A stretch of DNA of 64,000 nt. Source: CAVWTN01 sp963757945. GTDB taxonomy: Bacteria > Vulcanimicrobiota > Vulcanimicrobiia > Vulcanimicrobiales > Vulcanimicrobiaceae. A program made the translations under genes and the position numbers. The stretch is taken from the NCBI GenBank assembly GCA_963757945.1, contig CAVWTN010000002.1:62001-126000 (forward strand). The letters run 5' to 3'. Of this stretch, positions 50,079 to 57,142 are shown piece by piece. Each line of letters starts with the position of its first letter. The first letter of the stretch is position 1. A model generated the notes under the pieces. That model saw only the letters and a program-made list of their open reading frames with translations, made no database searches and was not told the origin of the DNA.

Positions 50079-50104
50079 GGGTTCGAATCCCGTTGGGGCT
50101 ACCA
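50079..50104 (+). repeat. attR-like direct repeat (displaced tRNA-Glu 3' end)
   Basis: A 26-bp exact copy of 40157-40182 without the rest of the tRNA. It marks the right border of the island. Confidence 0.9.
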
Positions 50105-50108
50105 TGTG

Positions 50109-50133
50109 GAACCGCGCTACGGCGCGGTTTCTT
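50109..50133 (+). terminator. terminator beyond attR, probably the ancestral tRNA-Glu terminator
   Basis: Stem ACCGCGC/GCGCGGT with loop TACG followed by TTTCTT, beginning five bases after the repeated CCA. In an empty chromosome this would directly follow tRNA-Glu. The rest of 50134-50394 shows no gene. Confidence 0.8.
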
Positions 50134-50394
50134 CGCTATCTAAGGGTCGCGGGCATCGCCGTTCCACATTCGTCAACTGCACTACGTGACCGAAGACATC
50201 GACGGAACGCCGCAACCCGCGTCCTGGCGGGACACCCTCCGTCCGCCATGTTCTCCTGGATTTTCGCGACCCGATCAACCCTTGCGTGCGATTTACCCAA
50301 CCGGATCGACTTCGTGCTCCTCGACGGCGCGAGACGCAGATCGTCATCCACGAAGCGCTTGCCGCTACTTGCGGCGGCAGCGAATTACCAAACT

Positions 50395-52002
50395 CTACAC
50401 CGCGGCGGGTTCGGGCTCGATGCCGAGCGATTCGAGCAATACGTCCTGATTCTTGAGGATGAAGTCATCGCGGGTCGCGATGAGCCGGCGAGTGAACTCT
50501 GCGCAGCGCGTGCGCAGGTCACTCGGCGACCACGGGTTCGCGCGCCCGTGTGAGTGCACGTATGACAGATCCTCGACGATTTGGATGAGGGCGAGGTTGC
50601 TTTCGCTCGTGATCGCACGGATGGCTGCCCGATATGCATCGAAGCCGGGCAATGCGGGAAACAGCTGCTCGAGAATCGAGAGCTCTTCCCAGGCGAAGTT
50701 GAGCGCGGGCGAGAGCGCGCCGTAGCCGTGCGTCCAGCCCGTGACGTCCACCATTTGGATGACGTCCCGGTAAAAATCGTTCAACCGCGGATCGAGGAAC
50801 TCGTAATCGGGGCGCGAGACGTCGCCTCGCAGGCGACCCGTGCGCTCCAGTTCTTCCTTGATCGGCGTGCCGTCGTAGGGTGTCATGCGGCCGAAGCCCG
50901 CGGCGGCGCTACCGTCGCCCACGATCGTTCGCAGGAAATCCAGATTGGCTCGAACCGACTCGAAGGTGCTCGACGGATCGAGCAACATGAACCCAAATTC
51001 GAAACGGGTGCCGATCTCCTTGAGCAGTTGGACGGCGCGCAGGTTCTGCTCGACGGTGATCAGCTTATGCAGTTCTTTGAGGCCTTCTTCCGTGCCGGAT
51101 TCGAGCCCCATGTAGACCATGTGCAGCCCGGCGCGCCGCATCTCGAGGAACAATTCCGGGTCGACCGCGTCCGCTCGGCAGTTGATCTTCCAAACGATTT
51201 TGCCCGGCAGTCCGTTGCGATGCAACTCCGCCACGAACTCACGGGCCCACCTCTTCCAAAGCTTTCCGAACAGCGGAAAGTCATCGTCTTGGAACAGAAA
51301 GATCGTGATCCCGTGCTCTTCATACAGGAAGCGCATCTCGCGAACGACTTCGGCCGGCTTGCGGGTTCGAACGACTTTGCCGGGCGCCGTCCGGTAGAAC
51401 ATGTGGATGGAGCAGAACGAGCACGTCCGCGCACATCCCCGGCTGGCAAGGATCGGCGTGGCGTGGCGCCCGAGGACCGCGTTGCGGTTGAAGGTGCGAT
51501 CGGGATACGGCAGGTCATCGAGGTCAAGCACGAGATGCCGCAATTCGTTCGCCCGCACGCCCTCGGGGGTGCGATAGGCGATGCCGTCGAGGCTGCGCCA
51601 ATCGACGCCCGCGTCGACGCTGCGGACGAGTTCGGGGAGCGTCAGTTCGCCCTCGAAGCGCACGATGCTGTCGACCTCAGGCAGCAGTTCCAGCGTCCGT
51701 TCGTAGCTCAGACTCGGGAAGTGGCCGCCGATCGTGAAGTGGCATGCGACGCCGTTCGCGCGCAGGTAACGCATCAGCGCCCCGAAGTGGGTCACGTACG
51801 ATTGAAAGATCAGCGAGAAGCCGATGACGACCGGATCGAGCCGGCGCGCCGCGGCAAGGATCTCGCTCCGATCGCTCTCGTAATCGAAGACCTCGGCAAC
51901 GAAACCTTCGCGACGCAGCGTAGCGGCGAGGTATCCGATGCCGAGGTTTGATTGACGCTGGAACCCGATCAGCATGACCGGGCGTGACGAACCACGGTCC
52001 AT
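50395..52002 (-). CDS. B12-binding-domain radical SAM enzyme
   Basis: 535 residues. An N-terminal cobalamin-binding-like domain (VMLIGFQRQSNLGIGYLAAT, VVIGFSLIFQSYVTHFGALM, GGHFPSLSYERTLELLP) is followed by the radical SAM core with the cluster motif CARTCSFC (SRGCARTCSFCSIHMFYR) and TIFLFQDDDFPLFGKLW, MVYMGLESGTEEGLKELHK. The C-terminal 150 residues are unassigned. The class includes methylases and ring-forming enzymes (BchE-like). The product is unknown. A 70-codon ORF lies 49 bases upstream in the same direction, so a peptide or small-molecule pathway is possible. Confidence 0.9.
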   Translation of the reverse strand: MDRGSSRPVMLIGFQRQSNLGIGYLAATLRREGFVAEVFDYESDRSEILAAARRLDPVVIGFSLIFQSYVTHFGALMRYLRANGVACHFTIGGHFPSLSYERTLELLPEVDSIVRFEGELTLPELVRSVDAGVDWRSLDGIAYRTPEGVRANELRHLVLDLDDLPYPDRTFNRNAVLGRHATPILASRGCARTCSFCSIHMFYRTAPGKVVRTRKPAEVVREMRFLYEEHGITIFLFQDDDFPLFGKLWKRWAREFVAELHRNGLPGKIVWKINCRADAVDPELFLEMRRAGLHMVYMGLESGTEEGLKELHKLITVEQNLRAVQLLKEIGTRFEFGFMLLDPSSTFESVRANLDFLRTIVGDGSAAAGFGRMTPYDGTPIKEELERTGRLRGDVSRPDYEFLDPRLNDFYRDVIQMVDVTGWTHGYGALSPALNFAWEELSILEQLFPALPGFDAYRAAIRAITSESNLALIQIVEDLSYVHSHGRANPWSPSDLRTRCAEFTRRLIATRDDFILKNQDVLLESLGIEPEPAAV

Positions 52003-52051
52003 GGCGAGCGTCCTCCGATCGTGGCGCGCGCGAGCTAGGCTCGGTTGCGCC

Positions 52052-52264
52052 TTATTGGCTCCTGCCGATGATCTGACGCACGCCGTCGACGAAAGCGAGG
52101 TTCGCCTTCAGCGTGGCGGCGACGGATTCAAGCGCAAGTGCGATCACTTGGCGCTGCTGCTTTTCGTCTTGAACCTCTTGGAGCACCGCCTCGACCAGCA
52201 CCCAAGGGTCACCAGGGGGCCAGGGACGGAATCGGAAGAGCTCGTTCACCTGATCTTTCGCCAT
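52052..52264 (-). CDS. small protein (70 aa) upstream of the radical SAM gene
   Basis: Starts at ATG 52264 with a perfect GGAGG five bases upstream, arguing that it is real. Sequence features: NELFRFRPWPPGDPWVLVEA, then an acidic/Gln-rich helix (EVQDEKQQRQVIALALESVA) and a C-terminus FVDGVRQIIGRSQ. No Cys. The Trp/Pro-rich start and helical middle would fit a leader or binding protein. Whether it is a substrate (RiPP-like precursor), a partner, or unrelated cannot be decided. Confidence 0.65.
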   Translation of the reverse strand: MAKDQVNELFRFRPWPPGDPWVLVEAVLQEVQDEKQQRQVIALALESVAATLKANLAFVDGVRQIIGRSQ

Positions 52265-52344
52265 TTGATCCTCCAAACGACGCCAGTGCGACCGGGGAAC
52301 ACGAGATCATTGGCCACACTGCCGGTGTAACCGATGCACCGATG

Positions 52345-52968
52345 CTACCCTTGAGAAATCGGAGATGTCAATACGTGCAAAGTACTCGAACCAGCGGGCG
52401 ACTTGCTCGCCGGCACGCCGTCCTTCGGATGATCCGCGCCTCCGAGCGTCTGTGCCGCGATGCGCGTCAGCGTATCGGGGACGCGCCGCTCCGCGAATCC
52501 GGCGAAGAAGCCGGCGAAGAGGAGCACGGCCAGCTGCTGGATCGAAATCATTCCGTCGCCCAGCTTATCGGGTAGCATGGATTGGTCGAGGACGCCTTTG
52601 AGCACGCCTGCAGTCACGACGCCGAACGCCAGCATTCCGAAGATCGCTCCGGTAAGCGGCGACAGGAACGCGATGCTGAGACGGTCGGACGTCGTTTGGA
52701 TGTACCGATAAAACGGGTCCGCATCGATCTTGGGATCCTCGAGCCGCGTTTGCACGCTGACGATGCTTCCGAAGACGGCGGCGACGGCGGTCGCAAGAAG
52801 CAGTTCGATTTGCTTGAACGCGGTCGCCGAGACCGCGAACGGCGGGATTCCAGCGAACGCTAGCCAGTCGATGGTCCCACGTTTCAGGGCCAGCATGGCG
52901 ACCACGAGCACGGCGATGATCGCGGCCGAATGCGTGGCCGGCTCGCGGGGGTGCAGCTTGGGCATCAA
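52345..52968 (-). CDS. four-TM membrane protein, hypothetical
   Basis: 207 residues with hydrophobic segments at about 14-40 (SAAIIAVLVVAMLALKRG), 44-72 (IELLLATAVAAVFGSIVSVQ), 100-125 (LSPLTGAIFGMLAFGVVTAG) and 142-160 (ISIQQLAVLLFAGFFAGFAE). Soluble loops include TRLEDPKIDADPFYRYIQTT. No family is recognised. It is divergent from the GT87-like gene. Confidence 0.7.
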   Translation of the reverse strand: MMPKLHPREPATHSAAIIAVLVVAMLALKRGTIDWLAFAGIPPFAVSATAFKQIELLLATAVAAVFGSIVSVQTRLEDPKIDADPFYRYIQTTSDRLSIAFLSPLTGAIFGMLAFGVVTAGVLKGVLDQSMLPDKLGDGMISIQQLAVLLFAGFFAGFAERRVPDTLTRIAAQTLGGADHPKDGVPASKSPAGSSTLHVLTSPISQG

Positions 52969-52982
52969 GGTCGCCGATAGAT

Positions 52983-53017
52983 ACCTTGTAACGGTTGGTG
53001 CCTCGGCCGAACAAGGT
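52983..53017. promoter_or_regulatory. inverted repeat ACCTTGT-N21-ACAAGGT in a divergent promoter region
   Basis: A perfect 7-bp inverted repeat with a 21-bp spacer (two helical turns) in the 60-bp gap between the membrane-protein gene and the GT87-like gene. It suits a dimeric regulator or an RNA stem. Confidence 0.45.
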
Positions 53018-53028
53018 TATCGCCCCAA

Positions 53029-54237
53029 ATGACATCGCTCATCGACTTCACGGCATTCTACTGCGCCGCGGCTGCCGCCGGCGCGGGGGCCGACCCCTAT
53101 CGCATCGAGCCGCTTCGCACGTGCGAAGCGTCGGCCGTCGCGATCCCGGCGCCCCTGCCGAGCTATGTCTTCGCATTCCTGCGCCCGCTCACGCACGTCC
53201 CGCTCGGCACCGCGAGCGCCGCTTGGCTCTTGCTCAGCCTCGCGGCCGTCGTTGTGACGTGCGTCCTGGTTGCGAAGCTGACGGATCTGCGCCCCCTGTG
53301 GATCGTGCCGGCGTTTGGATTGACCGAGGGGATCAGAGGGCTACCCGAGGGGCAGCTCATCGCGTTCGTGACGGCCGCCGTATGCATGGCCGCCTATGCG
53401 CTGCGACGCGGCCGCCCGGAACTTGCAGCGATCTGCATAGCGGCAGCGATGATCGAGCCGCATCTCGGCTTCCCCGCGGCCGTAGCGATGTTTCTGTGGA
53501 TCCCTCAAACCCGGCGCACGCTTCTCGCCTGCGCGGCGCTCCTGACATGCCTCTCCATTGTCGCGGTGGGGATCCCGGCAAATATCGAATACTTCACGGC
53601 CGTCCTCCCCGCGCACGCTCACAGCGAGCTTGCGTTCATGGGGCAATATAGCCTGAGCGCCTTGCTGTACCGGTTCGGCATGCCCGCCGAGGCCGCGCTG
53701 CGCATCGGGGAATGCCAATACGCGCTCATGCTCGTCCTCGGCATCCGGATCGCGCAACGCTGCGCGGCCGCCTTCGAAGACCCTGCATTCATTCCGCTAG
53801 TGCCCTTGGTTTTCGCCGTCATCGGCGGCGCGTTCATTCACGATACGCAAATGGCCGTCGCTCTTCCGGCGACGCTGCTGCTCTTGGCGCGCATGCCCTC
53901 ACGCCGGCCCCTCTATGCGGCGCTGCTGCTCCTCGCCGTCCCTTGGGGCGCGATTCTCAATTCGTTCGCGTTGGTGCAAGCGCTCGGTGTCTATAGCGAG
54001 CATGGGTGCACGGCGGTCGTCAATGGCAATCTGATCGCGGAAGCAGCGTGGGAAGCGAAGATCAACTGCGTCAGCGTCTTGACGCTGCGCGCGACGCTCG
54101 AACTGATCGCCATCAAGCTCCCGACCTGGACCGCACTGATCATCGTCGCCTACGAAGCCTTTGCGGCCGCCGCTCCGGCGCTCCGGCGTGATGAACGCCT
54201 CTATCCCGGCGGTGCGGGACTAGCCTCTCCATTTTGA
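53029..54237 (+). CDS. GT87-like polytopic mannosyltransferase family protein
   Basis: 402 residues with about 9-10 TM helices. The N-terminus DFTAFYCAAAAAGAGADPYR with an exoplasmic Asp resembles the GT87/DUF2029 start (DFxxYYxAA...G.NPY), and later PLPSYVFAFLRPLTHVPLGT, GQLIAFVTAAVCMAAYAL and PHLGFPAAVAMFLWIPQTRR follow the family pattern. GT87 enzymes use polyprenyl-phosphate mannose to extend envelope glycans. This fits other sugar genes in the window but is assigned by pattern only. Confidence 0.75.
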   Translation: MTSLIDFTAFYCAAAAAGAGADPYRIEPLRTCEASAVAIPAPLPSYVFAFLRPLTHVPLGTASAAWLLLSLAAVVVTCVLVAKLTDLRPLWIVPAFGLTEGIRGLPEGQLIAFVTAAVCMAAYALRRGRPELAAICIAAAMIEPHLGFPAAVAMFLWIPQTRRTLLACAALLTCLSIVAVGIPANIEYFTAVLPAHAHSELAFMGQYSLSALLYRFGMPAEAALRIGECQYALMLVLGIRIAQRCAAAFEDPAFIPLVPLVFAVIGGAFIHDTQMAVALPATLLLLARMPSRRPLYAALLLLAVPWGAILNSFALVQALGVYSEHGCTAVVNGNLIAEAAWEAKINCVSVLTLRATLELIAIKLPTWTALIIVAYEAFAAAAPALRRDERLYPGGAGLASPF

Positions 54238-54334
54238 CGGCAACTAGTCTGGGAGTGGTGTTCCTTAGCGCGCTCGTTTCGTCCTAGAACGACATCAAGC
54301 AAAGCGACTCGCTGCGGTACCCATACGATTTTCT

Positions 54335-54347
54335 TCACCTTAGGTGA
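54335..54347. promoter_or_regulatory. inverted repeat TCACCT-T-AGGTGA upstream of the receiver-protein gene
   Basis: A perfect 6-bp dyad 15 bases before the ATG at 54363, in a 125-base gap. It could be an operator or a leader hairpin; the GGGAG Shine-Dalgarno follows it. Confidence 0.4.
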
Positions 54348-54362
54348 GCGGGAGCGGATCGC

Positions 54363-54824
54363 ATGAACGTAGCAGGGTTGGAAACGGGTGCACCGGAGCG
54401 CGTGATCTTGCTCGTCGAGGATAACCCGGTCGATGAGAGCCTGATGATCCGCGCACTTCAGAAGAGCAACATCATCAATCCGATCGTCGTCGCGCGCGAC
54501 GGCGTCGAGGCGCTGGACTACCTATTCGCCCGCGGGGCGCACGCGAATCGCCCCGCCGCCACGGTCCAGGTGGTCTTCCTCGATCTCAAGCTGCCGAAGG
54601 TCGATGGCCTCGAAGTCTTGCGGGCGCTGCGCTCGGACGAGCGAACGAAGCTGCTGCCGGTGGTGATCCTGACCTCATCGGTTCAAGACGAGGACCTCTT
54701 GCGCGGATTCACGCTCGGCGCGAACAGCTACGTGCGTAAGCCCGTCGACTTCGACCAGTTCAGCGCCGCCGTACGGCAGCTGGGGCTCTACTGGCTCGTT
54801 CTCAACGAAGTGGCACCCGGGTAA
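54363..54824 (+). CDS. single-domain response regulator (Rcp1/CheY-like)
   Basis: 153 residues, receiver domain only: RVILLVEDNPVDESLMIRAL with the acidic pocket, the phospho-acceptor in VFLDLKLPKVDG, the conserved Thr/Ser in VVILTSSVQDEDLL and Lys in SYVRKPVDFDQF. The longer loop around LFARGAHANRPAA is typical of Rcp1-type partners of phytochrome kinases. No histidine kinase is nearby. It is followed three bases later by the REC-PAS-GGDEF-EAL gene, so it likely acts in the same pathway. Confidence 0.93.
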   Translation: MNVAGLETGAPERVILLVEDNPVDESLMIRALQKSNIINPIVVARDGVEALDYLFARGAHANRPAATVQVVFLDLKLPKVDGLEVLRALRSDERTKLLPVVILTSSVQDEDLLRGFTLGANSYVRKPVDFDQFSAAVRQLGLYWLVLNEVAPG

Positions 54825-54827
54825 CTC

Positions 54828-57110
54828 TTGGAAAAGCCTCTGCGGGCGCTGATCGTCGAGGACGTCGAACAAGACGCTCTCCTCGTCGTGCGAGAGTTGA
54901 CGCGGGGAGGTTTCACCGTCACGTACGAGCGCGTGGACACGCCGGAGGCGATGTCGGCGGCACTCGAGCGGCAGCCCTGGGACATCATCATCTCCGACTA
55001 CAGCATGCCGCGCTTCAGCGCACCGAATGCGCTTGCGCTCATGAAGGCGTGGAAGCTCGATCTCCCGTTCGTCATCGTCTCGGGGGTCGTCGGCGAGGAG
55101 GCGGCGGTGGACGCCATTCGCGCCGGCGCGCACGACTTCTTGGTCAAAGGCAAGTTTGCGCGGCTGGTGCCTGTCGTCGAACGGGAACTCCGCGATGGCG
55201 CGCTCCGTGTAGAGCACTCACGCATGCAGCGGCAAGTACTCGAAGCTGCGGAGGCCGCGCACGAGGATCGCTCGCGCTTGGCCGCCATCGTCGACTCTTC
55301 GAACGACGCGATCGTCACCCAATCCCTCGACGGCATCATCACGAGTTGGAACGGCACCGCGGAGCGCCTCTTCGGGTATTCGGCCGATGAAATCGTCGGG
55401 CGCTCCACGGTTGTCCTGATCCCGGAGAGCCGCCGCGACGAGGATGCGCGGATGCTCGAGCGGCTCAAGCGCGGCGAGCGCATACCGTCGCTCGACACGG
55501 TGCGCACACGCAAGGACGGCACCGCCATCGAAGTGTCGCTGACGTTCTCCCCCGTCAAGAGCGAACCCGGAGGCAAGCTCGGCATTTCGGCGATCGCGCG
55601 CGACATCACGGAGATCAAGGCGCTGGTCCACGCAAAGGACGCCGCCGAGGCGGCCCTCGCCGAGAGCTCGCGCTTGGCCAACGAGCGCTTGGAGCTCGAG
55701 GTCGCGGCGCGTAAGCACGCCGGCGAGCTTCTCCAGCATGCGGCTTATCACGACGCCCTGACGGGTTTGCCGAACCGCGCCTTCTTCACCGATCGGCTCG
55801 GAAACGCGATTCGGCGCATGAAGCGCCATCCTGAGAGCCGGGTCGCGCTGCTCTATCTCGACGTCGATCGTTTCAAGAACGTCAACGACAGCTTGGGGCA
55901 CGGCGCCGGCGATCGGCTCCTGGCGGCGCTGGCCCCGCGGCTGATGAGTTGCCTGCGGCCGTACGACACGCTCGCGCGCATGGGCGGCGACGAGTTCACC
56001 ATTCTGCTCGAAGACATCCCCGGCGTGCGCGACTCCGGCGCCGAACCCATGCTCGCCGACGTCACGGGCGCGCGCGACGCCTGCGTCGTTGCCGAGCGCG
56101 TCCTTTCCGCGCTCGTCGAACCCTTTCGACTGGGCGACCACGACGTCGTCACGACGGCGAGCATCGGGATCGCGCTCAGCCGGCCGGGGCAGGATGCCGA
56201 CGCTCTGCTGCGCGATGCGGATAGCGCTATGTACCGCGCCAAACAATCGGGGGGTGGGCGCTACGCGTTCTTCGCGCATGAACTCCACATCCAGGCGATG
56301 GAGCGCCTGCATCTCGAAACCGACTTGCGGCGCGCGCTGGAGCACCAGGAGCTGCGGCTCGCCTACCAGCCTGTCGTGGACCTCGACACGGGCCGCATCA
56401 CGTGCTTCGAAGCCTTAGCGCGCTGGCAGCATGCCGAGCGCGGCTTGATCCCGCCGAGCGTCTTCATCCCGCTGGCCGAAGAGACCGGGTTGATCGTCCG
56501 GCTCGGCGAGTGGGCCCTGGCCGAGGCCTGCCGCGAAGCGCAAGGCTGGCAAAATCTCGAGCAAAACGGAGTGCCGGTCAGCGTGAGCGTCAACGTCTCC
56601 GCGCGCCAACTCGCGACCCAAGCGTTCGATATGAACCGCTTTAGCGGACACGTCACTCGCGCGCTCACCGCCAGCGGCCTCCGCGCCGCGCATCTCAACC
56701 TCGAGATCACGGAGAGCACGCTATTGGATTACGCCGAGGCGACCGAGATCACGCTCGAGCAACTCCGCTCGCTCGGTGTCAGGATGCAGTTGGACGACTT
56801 CGGAACGGGATACTCATCGCTGAGTTATCTCCAGCGGCTGCCGATCGACACGGTGAAGATCGATCGGTCCTTCGTCAGCGGTGGGACCGGCGCCGGTATC
56901 GCGAATCCGCAGATCGTTCGAGCGATCATCGCGCTCGCGCGCACGCTCGGCAAGGCGGTCACGGCCGAAGGCGTCGAGACCGAACAGCAACTGGCCGAGT
57001 TGCGCGCCCTGCACTGCACGCACGCGCAAGGATACTACCTCTCGCGGCCGCTCAGCCACGACGCGGCGCGCGCGCTCCTCGGCGCCTCGGCCTTTTTATT
57101 GAGGCGCTGA
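54828..57110 (+). CDS. REC-PAS-GGDEF-EAL cyclic-di-GMP signalling protein, TTG start
   Basis: 760 residues: receiver domain 1-120 (phospho-Asp in IIISDYSMPRFS), PAS about 140-260 (DGIITSWNGTAERLFGYSAD), GGDEF about 300-470 with intact MGGDEF and LDVDRFKNVNDSLGHGAGDR, and EAL about 490-745 with CFEALARWQHAER, DDFGTGYSSLSYLQRLPIDT and AEGVETEQQL. All catalytic motifs appear intact, so both synthesis and breakdown of c-di-GMP are possible. It starts at TTG 54828, three bases after the upstream response-regulator stop. Confidence 0.93.
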   Translation: MEKPLRALIVEDVEQDALLVVRELTRGGFTVTYERVDTPEAMSAALERQPWDIIISDYSMPRFSAPNALALMKAWKLDLPFVIVSGVVGEEAAVDAIRAGAHDFLVKGKFARLVPVVERELRDGALRVEHSRMQRQVLEAAEAAHEDRSRLAAIVDSSNDAIVTQSLDGIITSWNGTAERLFGYSADEIVGRSTVVLIPESRRDEDARMLERLKRGERIPSLDTVRTRKDGTAIEVSLTFSPVKSEPGGKLGISAIARDITEIKALVHAKDAAEAALAESSRLANERLELEVAARKHAGELLQHAAYHDALTGLPNRAFFTDRLGNAIRRMKRHPESRVALLYLDVDRFKNVNDSLGHGAGDRLLAALAPRLMSCLRPYDTLARMGGDEFTILLEDIPGVRDSGAEPMLADVTGARDACVVAERVLSALVEPFRLGDHDVVTTASIGIALSRPGQDADALLRDADSAMYRAKQSGGGRYAFFAHELHIQAMERLHLETDLRRALEHQELRLAYQPVVDLDTGRITCFEALARWQHAERGLIPPSVFIPLAEETGLIVRLGEWALAEACREAQGWQNLEQNGVPVSVSVNVSARQLATQAFDMNRFSGHVTRALTASGLRAAHLNLEITESTLLDYAEATEITLEQLRSLGVRMQLDDFGTGYSSLSYLQRLPIDTVKIDRSFVSGGTGAGIANPQIVRAIIALARTLGKAVTAEGVETEQQLAELRALHCTHAQGYYLSRPLSHDAARALLGASAFLLRR

Positions 57111-57142
57111 AACATTCTGGGCCCGCCCGTCGTACCGGGGGC

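Larger units (their letters stand above)
40157..50104. mobile_element. genomic island integrated in tRNA-Glu (about 9.9 kb), no integrase seen
   Basis: The region is bounded by the exact 26-bp tRNA-Glu repeat. Matching tandem TTCTCACG motifs lie 44 bp inside the left core and about 113 bp inside the right core, like integrase arm sites. Past the right core, a stem-loop terminator looks like the original tRNA-Glu terminator, while a different terminator follows the reconstituted tRNA on the left. Base composition is lower in GC than the flanks. Cargo: TonB-like protein, membrane SARP regulator, TonB-dependent receptor, secreted protein, VapBC, Uma2 nuclease. No integrase, excisionase, replication or mobilisation gene was recognised, so it is a decayed island or one moved in trans. 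Confidence 0.85.

Noticed and set aside
50372..50394. Terminator after the radical SAM gene
   Set aside because: A TGCCGC/GCGGCA stem exists but there is no T-run on the minus strand; evidence is too weak.
49933..50553. Plus-strand frame crossing attR
   Set aside because: It spans the attachment repeat, a terminator and the end of the radical SAM gene; no domain. The GSNPVG-like peptide is just the translated tRNA 3' end.
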